DNA of 64,000 nucleotides from an uncultured Thermotogae bacterium (GCA_913056255.1 CAJXLN010000001.1:1-64000), one strand, 5' to 3'. Counted from the first letter of the stretch, positions 53,339-63,780 are shown. The notes: generated by a model not told the origin, from the sequence alone. Made by a program: numbers and translations.

Positions 53339-53426
53339 GGAGGTGTGCCCGAACTGGCTAAGGGGCCGGTCTTGAAAACCGGTGGCACTACGTGCCTTCT
53401 GGGTTCGAGCCCCAGCACCTCCGCCA
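53339..53426 (+). tRNA. tRNA-Ser (anticodon TGA)
   Basis: GGAGGTGTGCCCGAACTGGCTAAGG...CCGGTCTTGAAAACCGG...long variable arm...GGGTTCGAGCCCCAGCACCTCCGCCA. Confidence 0.96.
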
Positions 53427-53489
53427 TTTTTTAAAAGATAATGTTATAAATTTCACATTATACTTGGAAAGGAAGGTGTGAAGTTTACG

Positions 53490-53972
53490 ATGGATAAAAT
53501 CAAACAGCTCAAAGTCCGTGTGGAGGAAATAAAGACACGAAAAACAGAAAACGGCGACGATCTTCTGATGGCTTTGCACGCTGCTCAAGAAATTTTTGAC
53601 AACTCAATTCCGATCGAAGCAGCAGAGGCTATATCCGATGCGTTAGAAGTGAAAATGAACAGAGTATATGAACTGTCTACATTCTACAGTATGTACTCCA
53701 CGCGCCCAAGAGGGAAGCATTTGATCAGAGTATGTGAAAGCTTGCCGTGCCACGTCGTTAATGGAAAAGAGGTAATAGAGGCTCTTGAAAATACACTTGA
53801 CATTGAAGTGGGAGAGACCACCAAAGACGGACTTTTTACACTTGAAACAACTTCCTGCCTTGGACTGTGTGGAGTCGGGCCGGTGATGATGATAGACGAC
53901 AAAGCATACGGTAATCTGACATCAGATCGAGTAAAAGAAATAATCAATGGCTATCGAGGCGAAAAACAATGA
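53490..53972 (+). CDS. NuoE/HydC-like [2Fe-2S] subunit
   Basis: VYELSTFYSMYSTRPRGKHLIRVCESLPCHV...TTSCLGLCGVGPVMMID. Confidence 0.88.
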   Translation: MDKIKQLKVRVEEIKTRKTENGDDLLMALHAAQEIFDNSIPIEAAEAISDALEVKMNRVYELSTFYSMYSTRPRGKHLIRVCESLPCHVVNGKEVIEALENTLDIEVGETTKDGLFTLETTSCLGLCGVGPVMMIDDKAYGNLTSDRVKEIINGYRGEKQ

Positions 53973-55594
53973 GACAGGTGACAACTGTTCTGATTTCAAT
54001 GGATTCTAACAGTCTTTTGAACGGTGCTGAAGAATATGAAGAATTGCTGAAATCGTTGATCGATGATCACAACATGTCCGATCTAATTCAGGTAATTGAG
54101 ACTGGAACATATGGAATCTACGGTAAGGGAATAATTCTGCAGATTCTTCCTGATAATGTTTATTACGTGATCAATTCTTCCAATGATCTTTTAAAGATCT
54201 TTGAAGAACATCTTTTGAAAGGGCGAGAGGTCATCGATCTTTCTGTAGACCTGAATAAATTGAAATTCTCTAAAGCCTACAAAAAGAAAGAAACCCGTAT
54301 CGTGCTTAGAAATATCGGTTTAATAGACCCATCAAACATCGAAGAATACATAGCAAGAGATGGATACGCTGCTTTGGCAAAGGCTCTGGAAATGAAGCCC
54401 AACGAAGTGATCCAAGCTGTAAAAGATTCAGGACTTCGAGGACGAGGTGGCGCAGGATTTCCAACGGGTTTGAAATGGGAAATGACGAGAAAGTCCAACA
54501 GTGAAAAAAAATACGTCTTATGTAATGCCGATGAAGGCGAGCCTGGAACATTCAAAGACAGATTGATTCTTGAAGGTGATCCGCATTCAATCCTGGAAGC
54601 GATGGCAATTGCAGGTTATGTAATAGGGTCTGATACAGGATATATATACATTAGAGGCGAATACTACGAATCGATTAAAAGAGTGCAGAAAGCCATAGAG
54701 GACGCTGAAAAGTTCGGATTACTTGGAGATAACGTACTCGGAAGTGATTTTTCTTTTAAAATTTCCGTAAGACCTGGCGCGGGTGCGTACGTTGTGGGAG
54801 ATGAAACTGCTTTAATGGAATCCCTTGAAGGGAAACCCGGGCGTCCGAGAATGAAGCCACCCTATCCCACTGAATATGGTTTATTTGGAAAGCCAACGCT
54901 CATAAACAATGTGGAAACGTTGGCCAACATTCCCTGGATAATCTTGAACGGTGCAAAGTCTTTTAAAAACTATGGAACGGAAAAATCTCCTGGTACCAAG
55001 GTCTTTTCACTGGTTGGAAATGTGATGAATCGCGGCGTTGTAGAACTTGAAATGGGAACCACTCTGAGAGAAATTCTTTACGGATTTGGCGGTGGCGTTG
55101 CCAAGGGGAGAAGTCTGAAAATGATCCAAACTGGTGGAACAGCTGGGACCTTTGTAAAACCAGATAAACTTGATATTCCAATGAGTTATGAATCTATAAA
55201 AGATGGTGTTTCTCTTGGATCTGGAGCAGTACTCGTGATAGACGATACGAATTGTGCGGTGGATTTAGCAAAAAAGGTGGCAAAGTTTTATATGCACGAA
55301 TCTTGCGGAAAATGCACACCGTGTCGTGAAGGGACACGTATGATCTACAAAATATTGGACGACATCTCCAAAGGGAAAGGCAAAATTGAGCAACTTGATC
55401 AGATCCAGAAAATGTCTGAAAGAATCGCAGACACGGCTTTTTGTCCGCTTGGACAGTCGATAAATCTTCCTCTTTCCAGTATTTACGAAAATTTTAAGGA
55501 TGAATTTATGGCTCATATAGCAGCAAAAGAGTGTCCGGTTGGTGTTTGTGAATTTGAAAAACCACACATAAAAAAAGTCAAAATCAAAAGGTAG
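53969..55594 (+). CDS. NuoF/HydB-like flavoprotein subunit
   Basis: GLRGRGGAGFPTGLKWE, CNADEGEPGTFKDR, ESCGKCTPCREGT. Confidence 0.92.
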   Translation: MRQVTTVLISMDSNSLLNGAEEYEELLKSLIDDHNMSDLIQVIETGTYGIYGKGIILQILPDNVYYVINSSNDLLKIFEEHLLKGREVIDLSVDLNKLKFSKAYKKKETRIVLRNIGLIDPSNIEEYIARDGYAALAKALEMKPNEVIQAVKDSGLRGRGGAGFPTGLKWEMTRKSNSEKKYVLCNADEGEPGTFKDRLILEGDPHSILEAMAIAGYVIGSDTGYIYIRGEYYESIKRVQKAIEDAEKFGLLGDNVLGSDFSFKISVRPGAGAYVVGDETALMESLEGKPGRPRMKPPYPTEYGLFGKPTLINNVETLANIPWIILNGAKSFKNYGTEKSPGTKVFSLVGNVMNRGVVELEMGTTLREILYGFGGGVAKGRSLKMIQTGGTAGTFVKPDKLDIPMSYESIKDGVSLGSGAVLVIDDTNCAVDLAKKVAKFYMHESCGKCTPCREGTRMIYKILDDISKGKGKIEQLDQIQKMSERIADTAFCPLGQSINLPLSSIYENFKDEFMAHIAAKECPVGVCEFEKPHIKKVKIKR

Positions 55595-55600
55595 ATATCA

Positions 55601-55632
55601 CTGAAAAGACTCCCTTCTGGGATCCTTTTTAA
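55601..55632 (+). terminator. Putative intrinsic terminator after nuoF-like gene
   Basis: AAAAGACTCCCTTCTGGGATCCTTTTT, imperfect hairpin with T-run. Confidence 0.6.
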
Positions 55633-55653
55633 CACTACAATTTTGAAAAATTT

Positions 55654-55875
55654 TTACCACTTATCAACAACCGTATTCTTCAAAAGTTTTTTGTTGAGAA
55701 CTGGCATCCACACAGTTTCGATGATAACAGAAATGAGTACTGTTATAACCGTTGCTGTGAGTATCGTTTCTCCCCAACCGATCATCTGGGGATCTTTGTA
55801 AGTAAGTCCCAAAGTCATAACCACGGCAAGTGTTAAAATTATCACGTCTACATGCATAAATGGCATTCTCCTCAT
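55654..55875 (-). CDS. Small membrane protein, unknown function
   Basis: Two hydrophobic segments in a 73-aa ORF. Confidence 0.4.
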   Translation of the reverse strand: MRRMPFMHVDVIILTLAVVMTLGLTYKDPQMIGWGETILTATVITVLISVIIETVWMPVLNKKLLKNTVVDKW

Positions 55876-56147
55876 CGATCAACATTATGAGTTTGTCCAT
55901 GAAATGGGCTCATTGTATCATAAGATTCGGTAATAAATTTTTCAACTGATCACCCATAATGTTACAACGACAAAAACCTTAACAAACACAGCCTTGTTTT
56001 TACAAAGCCTTCTGATATTTTTCGCGGGAAATGCATATCGATCGACACGCCAAAATGTGCTGTTAAGTTAGTGGTATGTGATACAATATCATTGATTGAG
56101 TATTGCATGAAATACCATTTTATGTTCGGAATTGAATGAGGCGGATT

Positions 56148-56642
56148 ATGATCAATGCGATCGATGCGAAGATTTACAATCCAATTTTGAATTACAAACT
56201 CGATCCGGGAGAAATGGGAGTAGCCAACCCGTCTACTGCCATGTTAAGCGTTGAACATGTGGCGGGGCACGAAACCGGAAATGTGGGACGAGCATACGCG
56301 GAAGCTGCGGCTAACGGTGGGTATGTGGTGTACTCCGCGATAACACTCGATATGCGAAAACGAGGTATGTTTCTTGCTGCAGTTGCGGGAAAAACAACCG
56401 TTGAAATTTATTATCCAAAAGGGAAGCAGAAAATCAAACAAGAGAATGCCACATCGGCCGTTGAAAAACGTTTAGAACAAGCTTTAAGCGTGCTCAAAGG
56501 TAGGTTAACTTCTGAGAAAAATGAGTACATCAAAGAAAAAATCAAGAGGCGAATTTCAGAGATCGACAACGCGCTTACAATGGTAAGAAACGGTAAGTTC
56601 ATGCCGTACAATATTAGAAATTTGGTGAACATTTATGCGTGA
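56148..56642 (+). CDS. Conserved hypothetical, weak resemblance to SprA-related proteins
   Basis: MLSVEHVAGHETGNVGRAYAEAAANGGYVVYSAITL; overlaps pncA start. Confidence 0.5.
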   Translation: MINAIDAKIYNPILNYKLDPGEMGVANPSTAMLSVEHVAGHETGNVGRAYAEAAANGGYVVYSAITLDMRKRGMFLAAVAGKTTVEIYYPKGKQKIKQENATSAVEKRLEQALSVLKGRLTSEKNEYIKEKIKRRISEIDNALTMVRNGKFMPYNIRNLVNIYA

Positions 56643-57174
56643 TGATCTTTTACTCGTTGTGGATATGCAAAATGATTTTGTGACGCGAGGAGGCGCTTTG
56701 TATTTTCAATCTGCAGAAGACGTGAAATCGGTGGTTCTCGATTGCGTCAGTTCACATATTGAAAACGATCAGCATGTGATCTTTACACAAGATTGGCACA
56801 GTTCAGATGATGTCGAGTTCAAGTTATTCACGCCACATTGTGTAGCCAACACAGCTGGCGCCGAACTTTTCAAAGGGCTTAAAGAACTCGTTTGGAATTA
56901 CAGGTATGCTTACTTTATTCGTAAACGGAAGTTCTCCGCTTTTTACGGTACGGATCTCGATGAGATCTTGAAACATCTGGCACCAAAAAGAGTTGAAGTG
57001 TGTGGCGTAGCCACCAACATTTGTGTTATGTACACTGTTGAGGAATTGCGTAATAGAGAATATGATGTTGTACTTTATGAAAACGGAGTGGCTTCTTACG
57101 ATAATTCTTTGCACCAATTCGCAATTTCTCAGATGAAAAATGTCCTCGGTGCGAAATTAGAAAAGTGGAGGTGA
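56635..57174 (+). CDS. pncA: Nicotinamidase/isochorismatase family
   Basis: LLVVDMQNDFVTRGGAL; VCGVATNICVMYTVEEL. Confidence 0.9.
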   Translation: MRDDLLLVVDMQNDFVTRGGALYFQSAEDVKSVVLDCVSSHIENDQHVIFTQDWHSSDDVEFKLFTPHCVANTAGAELFKGLKELVWNYRYAYFIRKRKFSAFYGTDLDEILKHLAPKRVEVCGVATNICVMYTVEELRNREYDVVLYENGVASYDNSLHQFAISQMKNVLGAKLEKWR

Positions 57175-57180
57175 GATCTT

Positions 57181-58461
57181 TTGCGTGCAAAGCGCCTGGA
57201 TCCAAGAGTGTTCAAGGTACCCATCGATCGAATAAGAGCGGGGTATTATTCGGATAAGTATTTTACAAGGTACGTCGAGGTTCTAAAAAAAGACGATCAT
57301 CATCCGCGCGTTCTGTACCAGTATTTTCCGAGAAGAGATGCCGTGATTGTCGGTATAGATGAAGCACTGGCAATACTGAAATTGTGCACAGGTTACTACA
57401 AAAATGAGGAAAAAGCAGCGCGCTTATTTGATGAATTGCTTGGTGCAGAAAGGGAACTTCAAAATTCTGTATACGTTATGGATAGAAAAGGGATAGAAAA
57501 CGCCAATCGTAAAAGATGGGATCTTCGAGAAGCACTCAATAACTTATGGGTTGACAAATTCGACGAGATCGAAGTTAGAGCTTTGTACGATGGTGAAGAA
57601 GCACGCGACATGGAACCGATAATGACCATCGAAGGCGATCCATCTTATTTTGGATACCTTGAAACGGTATTGTTAGGTGTAATCGCACGTGGAAGCTCGA
57701 CAGCCACGGCTGTAAAGAAAGTTGTCAAGGTTGCACATAACAAACCGATTCTTTTCTTTTCAGCCAGATTTGATCATTACTGGGTTCAGGCTACAGATGG
57801 ATATGCAGCTTTCAAAGCCGGAGCGAACGTGGTTTCCACAGATGCGAATGCTGATTATTGGGGAGCGAAAGCCATGGGAACTGTCCCACATGCTTTGATA
57901 GCAGCGTATAATGGTTCCACTTCTCTCGCCACAATAAAGTTCGATCAGCACATAGATCCGAAAATAAACAGAATAATTCTCGTTGATTGGGAAAATGATG
58001 TGATAGGTACCACAAAGCGAATGATCAAGGATTTCTACGAATACGTAACGGGAGAAAAATACAGAAAAGGCGTACGGTTGAACGAAGTGATCGGATCTGG
58101 TGCAAAGAAAATATGGGGTGTGAGATTTGACACATCTGGATCGCTGCGTGATGTTTCTGTTACTCCTATTGGTGAGAGTTCTTTGGGGGTATGCCCAGAA
58201 TTGGTATGGAGAGCGAGAAAAGAGTTCGACACCATGGGACTCAACAACTTAAAAATAATAGTATCAGGCGGCTTTAACGCCGAAAAAATATCGCTTTTCG
58301 AGAAGTTGAATGTTCCCGTCGATTCATACGGAGTGGGATCGTCACTTTTAAAAGAAAAAGTGGACATTACCGCAGACATAGTTGAGGTCAACGGAGAACC
58401 TTGTGCGAAAGTCGGAAGAGCTAAAAAAGATTTTTCAAAACTTGAAAAGGTGGAATATTGA
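57181..58461 (+). CDS. pncB: Nicotinate phosphoribosyltransferase
   Basis: [40 protein letters not shown]. Confidence 0.9.
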   Translation: MRAKRLDPRVFKVPIDRIRAGYYSDKYFTRYVEVLKKDDHHPRVLYQYFPRRDAVIVGIDEALAILKLCTGYYKNEEKAARLFDELLGAERELQNSVYVMDRKGIENANRKRWDLREALNNLWVDKFDEIEVRALYDGEEARDMEPIMTIEGDPSYFGYLETVLLGVIARGSSTATAVKKVVKVAHNKPILFFSARFDHYWVQATDGYAAFKAGANVVSTDANADYWGAKAMGTVPHALIAAYNGSTSLATIKFDQHIDPKINRIILVDWENDVIGTTKRMIKDFYEYVTGEKYRKGVRLNEVIGSGAKKIWGVRFDTSGSLRDVSVTPIGESSLGVCPELVWRARKEFDTMGLNNLKIIVSGGFNAEKISLFEKLNVPVDSYGVGSSLLKEKVDITADIVEVNGEPCAKVGRAKKDFSKLEKVEY

Positions 58462-58493
58462 AGATATTAAGCTTCAAGGAGGTGTACAAAAAA

Positions 58494-59371
58494 TGGTCGA
58501 AAAAGGAACGTGGGTAATTAAAGAAGGATTTGCCGATATGTTTAAAAACGGTGTCATAATGGATGTAACGACACCTGAACAGGCAAAGATAGCCGAAGAA
58601 GCCGGTGCTGTAGCGGTTATGGCATTAGAGCGTGTGCCAGCCGATATAAGAAAAGCTGGTGGAGTGGCACGGATGGCCGATGTCGGTCTGATACGAAGAA
58701 TTATGAAAGAAGTGTCAATTCCAGTGATGGCCAAAGTTAGAATTGGACACATAGCAGAAGCCAGAATACTTGAATCCCTTGGAGTGGACTTCATCGATGA
58801 AAGCGAAGTGCTTACTCCAGCTGATGACAAGTTTCACATAAACAAATATGAATTCAAAGCTCCATTTGTATGTGGTGCACGTGATTTAGGCGAAGCACTC
58901 AGAAGAATTGCAGAGGGAGCTGCAATGATACGTACCAAAGGCGAAGCCGGAACTGGAAATATCGTGGAAGCCGTTAAGCACATGAGAACAGTTATGGATG
59001 CAATTCGTAGGGTTAAATCCATGGCTGACGAAGAGCTTGTTTCGTATGCCAAAGAACTGAACGCTCCTGTAGAACTACTGAGAATTGTGAAAGAGCGAGG
59101 AATGCTTCCAGTTGTCAATTTTGCAGCTGGCGGAGTGGCAACTCCAGCGGACGCTGCTCTGATGATGCTACTTGGTGCAGATGGGGTATTCGTCGGATCT
59201 GGCATCTTCAAATCTTCCAACCCAGCCAAAATGGCAAATGCTATCGTTCAGTCAGTTTTGCACTACGATGATCCAGACGAACTCGTAAGGATCAGTGAAG
59301 ATATAGGGCAGCCTATGGAAGGTCAGGAAGTGGAAAATCTCTCAGAAAAATTTCAAGAAAGAGGTTGGTGA
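58494..59371 (+). CDS. pdxS: Pyridoxal 5'-phosphate synthase subunit PdxS
   Basis: [63 protein letters not shown]. Confidence 0.97.
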
Positions 59372-59387
59372 ACCTCTTCCACATTAA

Positions 59388-59576
59388 TTGGGCGTGGTAA
59401 GTAGTACTCCTATTCCTGTTGTGAGGTGCTTTATGTCGATCATCTCCCGCATAAATGTGAAGGGCTTGCGAGAGAGAATAGTTGTACCGATGATTATAAC
59501 TATTCTTTTCGAAAGGAGGAGGCGTCAATTCCTCTCCAAAATGAATCGGGGAGTTTTCTTGATGCAAATTCTATGA
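59388..59576 (+). other. Small ORF in pdxT leader, stop overlapping pdxT ATG (ATGA); coding status unknown
   Basis: Ends FERRRRQFLSKMNRGVFLMQIL; equivalent frame in the folD leader ends FERRMRQFLSLVNWRVALRRIL. Confidence 0.3.
59441..59572 (+). promoter_or_regulatory. pdxT leader (leader B), homologous to the folD leader
   Basis: CTCCCGCATAAATG, AATAGTT/AACTATT stem with T-rich tail, GAAAGGAGGA, 44-nt foldable segment GCGTCAA...TTGATGC, AATTCTATG. Confidence 0.7.
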
Positions 59577-60157
59577 GAATCGGTGTGCTTGGAATGCAGG
59601 GTGACATAGAAGAACATCTTGCAGTGTTCAAAAGATTGAATGTAGATGCTTTTCGCGTGAAATCGTTAAAGGCACTCAATACGGTTGATGGACTCGTAAT
59701 CCCTGGAGGTGAAAGCACAACTATACTGCGATTGCTCAAGCTGACAGGATTGTTTGGAAAACTGAAAGATATGATACAGAAAGGCTTTCCCGTTTTTGGT
59801 ACATGTGCAGGAATGATTTTGCTTTCTAAAGAGATCACTTCTCATTCTGAGCAAGATGCCCTTAACGTTCTCGATATTTCAGTGAATCGCAATGGTTATG
59901 GGCGGCAAGTTGAATCGTTTGAAGTGGATCTATCAATTCCCTTGATCGGCGAAAAACCATTCAAGTCGATCTTCATTCGTGCCCCCCTGATCGTCAGAAC
60001 TGGCAAAGGTGTTAAAATCTTGGCAAGATACGATGGAACTCCAGTGATGGTACGCGAAGGTAACGTTATGGCTTCTTCCTTTCATCCAGAACTTTCCAAC
60101 GATTTGAGAATACACGAGTTGTTTCTCAGGATGGTAAAAGATGCTTCTCGTCATTGA
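59573..60157 (+). CDS. pdxT: Pyridoxal 5'-phosphate synthase glutaminase PdxT
   Basis: MRIGVLGMQGDIEEH; GLVIPGGESTTILRLL; GTCAGMILLSKE; SFHPEL. Confidence 0.96.
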   Translation: MRIGVLGMQGDIEEHLAVFKRLNVDAFRVKSLKALNTVDGLVIPGGESTTILRLLKLTGLFGKLKDMIQKGFPVFGTCAGMILLSKEITSHSEQDALNVLDISVNRNGYGRQVESFEVDLSIPLIGEKPFKSIFIRAPLIVRTGKGVKILARYDGTPVMVREGNVMASSFHPELSNDLRIHELFLRMVKDASRH

Positions 60158-60905
60158 TGCCGGAAATACTCAAACGGTTCTTGGATTATGGAATAATAGA
60201 AAGATCATTGAAAGATGGCGCATAGGAAGCGTCAACATTTCAACCGAAGATGAGCTGTGGGTTCATGTGAACCATTTTCTCAGCTTTGGCGGATATGAAT
60301 TTCAGAACATCGAGGGACTTTGTGTTGCCTCGGTTGTCCCACAATTAAACAGCATTTTCAGGTACTTTTCAGAAAAGTATTTGAAAACTCTTCCACTCTT
60401 CGTGAAAGCAGAAGAGGTGAAATGGTTGAAATGGCACGTGAAGGCGCCATTCGAAATCGGAGCCGATAGAGTGGCAAATGTCATAGCGGCACGTGAGCTC
60501 TTTAAAAAAAATGTCATAGTCGTGGACTTCGGAACGGCGATTACACTCGATATACTGACAGATGTCTATGAGGGCGGTTCCATCCTTTTAGGGCCTCGTA
60601 CCGCAATGAAGGCCATGTTTTCCAGCACCGCAAAACTTCCATTTGTAGATGACGAAATTCCATCGTCTTCTGTGGGAAGAGACACCGCTACCAACATACA
60701 ATCTGGAGTTATGCTCGGTACGATCATGGCGATTGACGGATTGATATCCAGTTATGAGATGGAACTATCCAGAAAATTCAAGATCGTCTCCAGCGGTGGG
60801 CAGGGAGAGTCACTTTCCAAAATGTCCAAAAAAACGATGAAATACATCCCTGATCTCACATTGTTCGGTATCGCAACTTACCATAGGAAAATGTCAGAAA
60901 GATGA
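60141..60905 (+). CDS. coaX: Type III pantothenate kinase
   Basis: LLVIDAGNTQTVLGLW; GADRVANVIAA; VVDFGTAITLDIL. Confidence 0.95.
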   Translation: MLLVIDAGNTQTVLGLWNNRKIIERWRIGSVNISTEDELWVHVNHFLSFGGYEFQNIEGLCVASVVPQLNSIFRYFSEKYLKTLPLFVKAEEVKWLKWHVKAPFEIGADRVANVIAARELFKKNVIVVDFGTAITLDILTDVYEGGSILLGPRTAMKAMFSSTAKLPFVDDEIPSSSVGRDTATNIQSGVMLGTIMAIDGLISSYEMELSRKFKIVSSGGQGESLSKMSKKTMKYIPDLTLFGIATYHRKMSER

Positions 60906-62233
60906 AGGCACTACTCGTAAATCCATACATCTACGATGTGTCCGCTTACGATTATTGGTTAAAACCAGTAGGATTGCTTTACATAGCGACAGCACTTGAA
61001 AAATCTGGTGTAGAAGTGAAACTACTGGATTTTCTCGATCGACACCTTCCAGGAAATAACGTGCACGATGGCCCATACGGTACGGGAAAATTTTCCTCAA
61101 TTGTTGTGAAATCATTGATGAATGAGTACGGAATTCCCAGATATCTGAAACGTTATGGTGCACCAGAGGAGATATTGAATACATTGAACTTTTCTCCAGA
61201 TGTTGTGTTGATCACATCTATGATGACGTACTGGTACGGTGGAGTATTCGAAACGATAAAAATGATAAAAAAGAACTTCAACGTTCCCGTGATTCTCGGT
61301 GGAAACTACCCGACTTTATTGCCGGAACACGCTAAACTTTCTGGAGCGGATGTCATTGTTGAAGGAGATGGAATTCCCAAAATTTACGACATTCTGGAAG
61401 CAGTTACGGGGACAAAGGTCGAACATACCGTCGGCGAAAATTGGTTTGAAGAAATAACGCCGGACAATTCGCTTTATCCTAAGATAGAATCCGCTGTTAT
61501 TCATACAACTTTTGGTTGTCCTTACAGATGCACGTACTGTGTAGCGTGGAAAAAAGGATTCAAAGTCAGACCGGTAAATTCCGTTTTGAAAGAGATACAA
61601 GAACTGAAAAAACGTGGTGTCAAAGATATAGCTTTTTACGATGATGCGCTCCTTGTGAAGCGTGAGCGATTTAAGAAAATTCTCAAAGGGCTTCCAAATG
61701 ATATCCGTTATCATCTTCCAAATGGAATACACGCTGCGCTTTTAGACGAGGAAATAGCCAAACTTTTGAAAGAAAAGAATTTTCACACAATTCGACTAGG
61801 ATATGAAACCGGAGATGCAGCACTTCAAAAAAAGACTGGAGGTAAGGTAGACAACACGTCATTCCAGCGTGCCGTTGAATTGCTGAAAAGTGTTGGATTT
61901 GATTCAAAAGATGTTGGAGCTTACATGATCGTTGGGCTTCAAGATCAAAGTTTTGAGTCAGCCCTTGAAGATGTGAAATTTTTGGCACGAATGGGTGTAA
62001 AACCTGTGATCAACGAGTACACGTTAATCCCAGGATCGCTAGACTGGCAAGTGGCATTGAATCAAGGTTTAGTTGATGAAAACGTAGATCCGTTTATGCT
62101 GAACAATTCTTTGATTTCTTATTGGTGGAAAGGCTCCATGGGAATAAAAAAGATAGATATTCTGAAGAACGTTGTTCGTCGCTTCGTAACAGGGAAAATT
62201 TCTCTCGATGAACTCCTTAAATTCAAGGTATAG
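60902..62233 (+). CDS. B12-binding-domain radical SAM protein
   Basis: N-terminal cobalamin-type fold (GGNYPTLLPEHA); TTFGCPYRCTYCVAWK cluster motif. Confidence 0.88.
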   Translation: MKALLVNPYIYDVSAYDYWLKPVGLLYIATALEKSGVEVKLLDFLDRHLPGNNVHDGPYGTGKFSSIVVKSLMNEYGIPRYLKRYGAPEEILNTLNFSPDVVLITSMMTYWYGGVFETIKMIKKNFNVPVILGGNYPTLLPEHAKLSGADVIVEGDGIPKIYDILEAVTGTKVEHTVGENWFEEITPDNSLYPKIESAVIHTTFGCPYRCTYCVAWKKGFKVRPVNSVLKEIQELKKRGVKDIAFYDDALLVKRERFKKILKGLPNDIRYHLPNGIHAALLDEEIAKLLKEKNFHTIRLGYETGDAALQKKTGGKVDNTSFQRAVELLKSVGFDSKDVGAYMIVGLQDQSFESALEDVKFLARMGVKPVINEYTLIPGSLDWQVALNQGLVDENVDPFMLNNSLISYWWKGSMGIKKIDILKNVVRRFVTGKISLDELLKFKV

Positions 62234-62355
62234 AGAAAATTTATCTTCAGGAATTCTTGAAGATGCGTTTGACGTACTAATCGGTGCTTCAGAAAGAACT
62301 TGAAAAAATATAAGAGGAATTACATCTTTGAATAAATGTTAGGAGGAAACGGGAT

Positions 62356-63525
62356 ATGGCGCTTTTATCTTTCTGGTGGCACATGGGTTTTCTTTCTTTT
62401 GCCTCTACCATGTTCGGCACGAATACTGTGGTGTCAGCTTACCTTAACAAAGTTTATCATTCCCCAATACTGATAGGTATAGTCACGTCTATTCTGATGG
62501 GATTGCCTGCCATAACTCAATTGCTCTTTGCCAATTTCTTGAGATCAAAAAAATTCAAAAAACCATATTTGATATTCGGAATAATCACAAGAGCTTCAAC
62601 TCTCTTTATGCTTTCAGTTGTAGCTTTCTTCATTGTGTCCAACTCCGTATGGGGAATCATTGCAATTGTTGGATTGTTCGTGATATTCGCTACGACGGGC
62701 TCTTTCGCTGGAATAGCTTACATGGATCTGCTTGGCAAAACTATTCCAAACGAAAAAAGGTATTACTTCTTTCCTGTGAGACAGGTTTTTGCCGGTTTGG
62801 CCTCACTTCTTGCAGGCATTTTGGTTAAATACACACTCGACGCTTTTGACTTTCCGCATAACTACAGTATGCTCTTCCTTTTTGCCGCTATTAGTTTGGC
62901 CATGGCAACTGGGTTCTTCTGGTTTTTGAAAGAACCTCCAGGAGAAATTGAACCCCGCATCTCCACGATCAAAACGATCAAATCCATCCCGTCTCTTCTC
63001 AAAGATCGAAAACTCTTTTGGTATGAGATCGTCCAAATTTTAAGCGGAATCAACTTGATGGTTCTTCCGTTCTACACAGTTTATACAATGAACAAGTTTG
63101 GGAATATTGTGGGAAATCTTGTGATATTTCAAGTCCTTGGAATGATATTTTCCAATCTCCTTTGGGCTATCCTGGCAAAACATTTCGGAAATGTGATTAT
63201 AGCAAAGATCGCCGCACTGTTAGCCGCTTCTGTTGCAATATCGATTTCATTTCTTCCGTCGTTGGCATGGTATTATGTGCTCTTCGTCGTCATAGGCTTT
63301 GTTCTAGGCGCGAGAGGAGTTTTCATGGATGCTTACCTTATAGAAATAGCACCTGAGAAAAAACGTGTTATGTACGTTGGCATAAGAGGAACAATTGGAT
63401 TTGTAGGTTCTTTGTTCTCACTTTTTGGAGGTTTTTTCGTTGGAGCGTTTGGATTCTTTCCGATATTTATTTTCGCGTTTTTTGGCTTGTCTGTCGCATT
63501 CTCACTTACTTTTAAACTGGGATGA
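62356..63525 (+). CDS. MFS-type transporter
   Basis: About 12 hydrophobic segments; SD AGGAGG upstream. Confidence 0.8.
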   Translation: MALLSFWWHMGFLSFASTMFGTNTVVSAYLNKVYHSPILIGIVTSILMGLPAITQLLFANFLRSKKFKKPYLIFGIITRASTLFMLSVVAFFIVSNSVWGIIAIVGLFVIFATTGSFAGIAYMDLLGKTIPNEKRYYFFPVRQVFAGLASLLAGILVKYTLDAFDFPHNYSMLFLFAAISLAMATGFFWFLKEPPGEIEPRISTIKTIKSIPSLLKDRKLFWYEIVQILSGINLMVLPFYTVYTMNKFGNIVGNLVIFQVLGMIFSNLLWAILAKHFGNVIIAKIAALLAASVAISISFLPSLAWYYVLFVVIGFVLGARGVFMDAYLIEIAPEKKRVMYVGIRGTIGFVGSLFSLFGGFFVGAFGFFPIFIFAFFGLSVAFSLTFKLG

Positions 63526-63733
63526 GATTTGGGGAGGAGAAAAAGTCAAAAGATCTTTCATAGTTTCTTTGTCATTTTAAAAATATTGAGGCATTATATC
63601 TTCGAAACACAATGTTCCTGCATCATATTCTTTGAATGAATTATTGGTTCTTCTCAATGATAAGACACAGGAACTTTTTCCTTTTTTCAACTTTTACACC
63701 AAATTAGTTTACACTATCTCAAAAAATGAGTTT

Positions 63734-63780
63734 GAAAAAAACACATCGCCTACCTACCTGGTTTAGGTAAGTAAGCGATG
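63734..63780 (-). terminator. Intrinsic terminator of the ferritin gene
   Basis: CATCGCTTACTTACCTAAACCAGGTAGGTAGGCGATG followed by TGTTTTTTTC on the minus strand. Confidence 0.75.

Noticed and set aside
53221-53427. 68-aa minus-strand ORF
   Set aside because: Antisense to the tRNA-Ser gene and the malK-type 3' end
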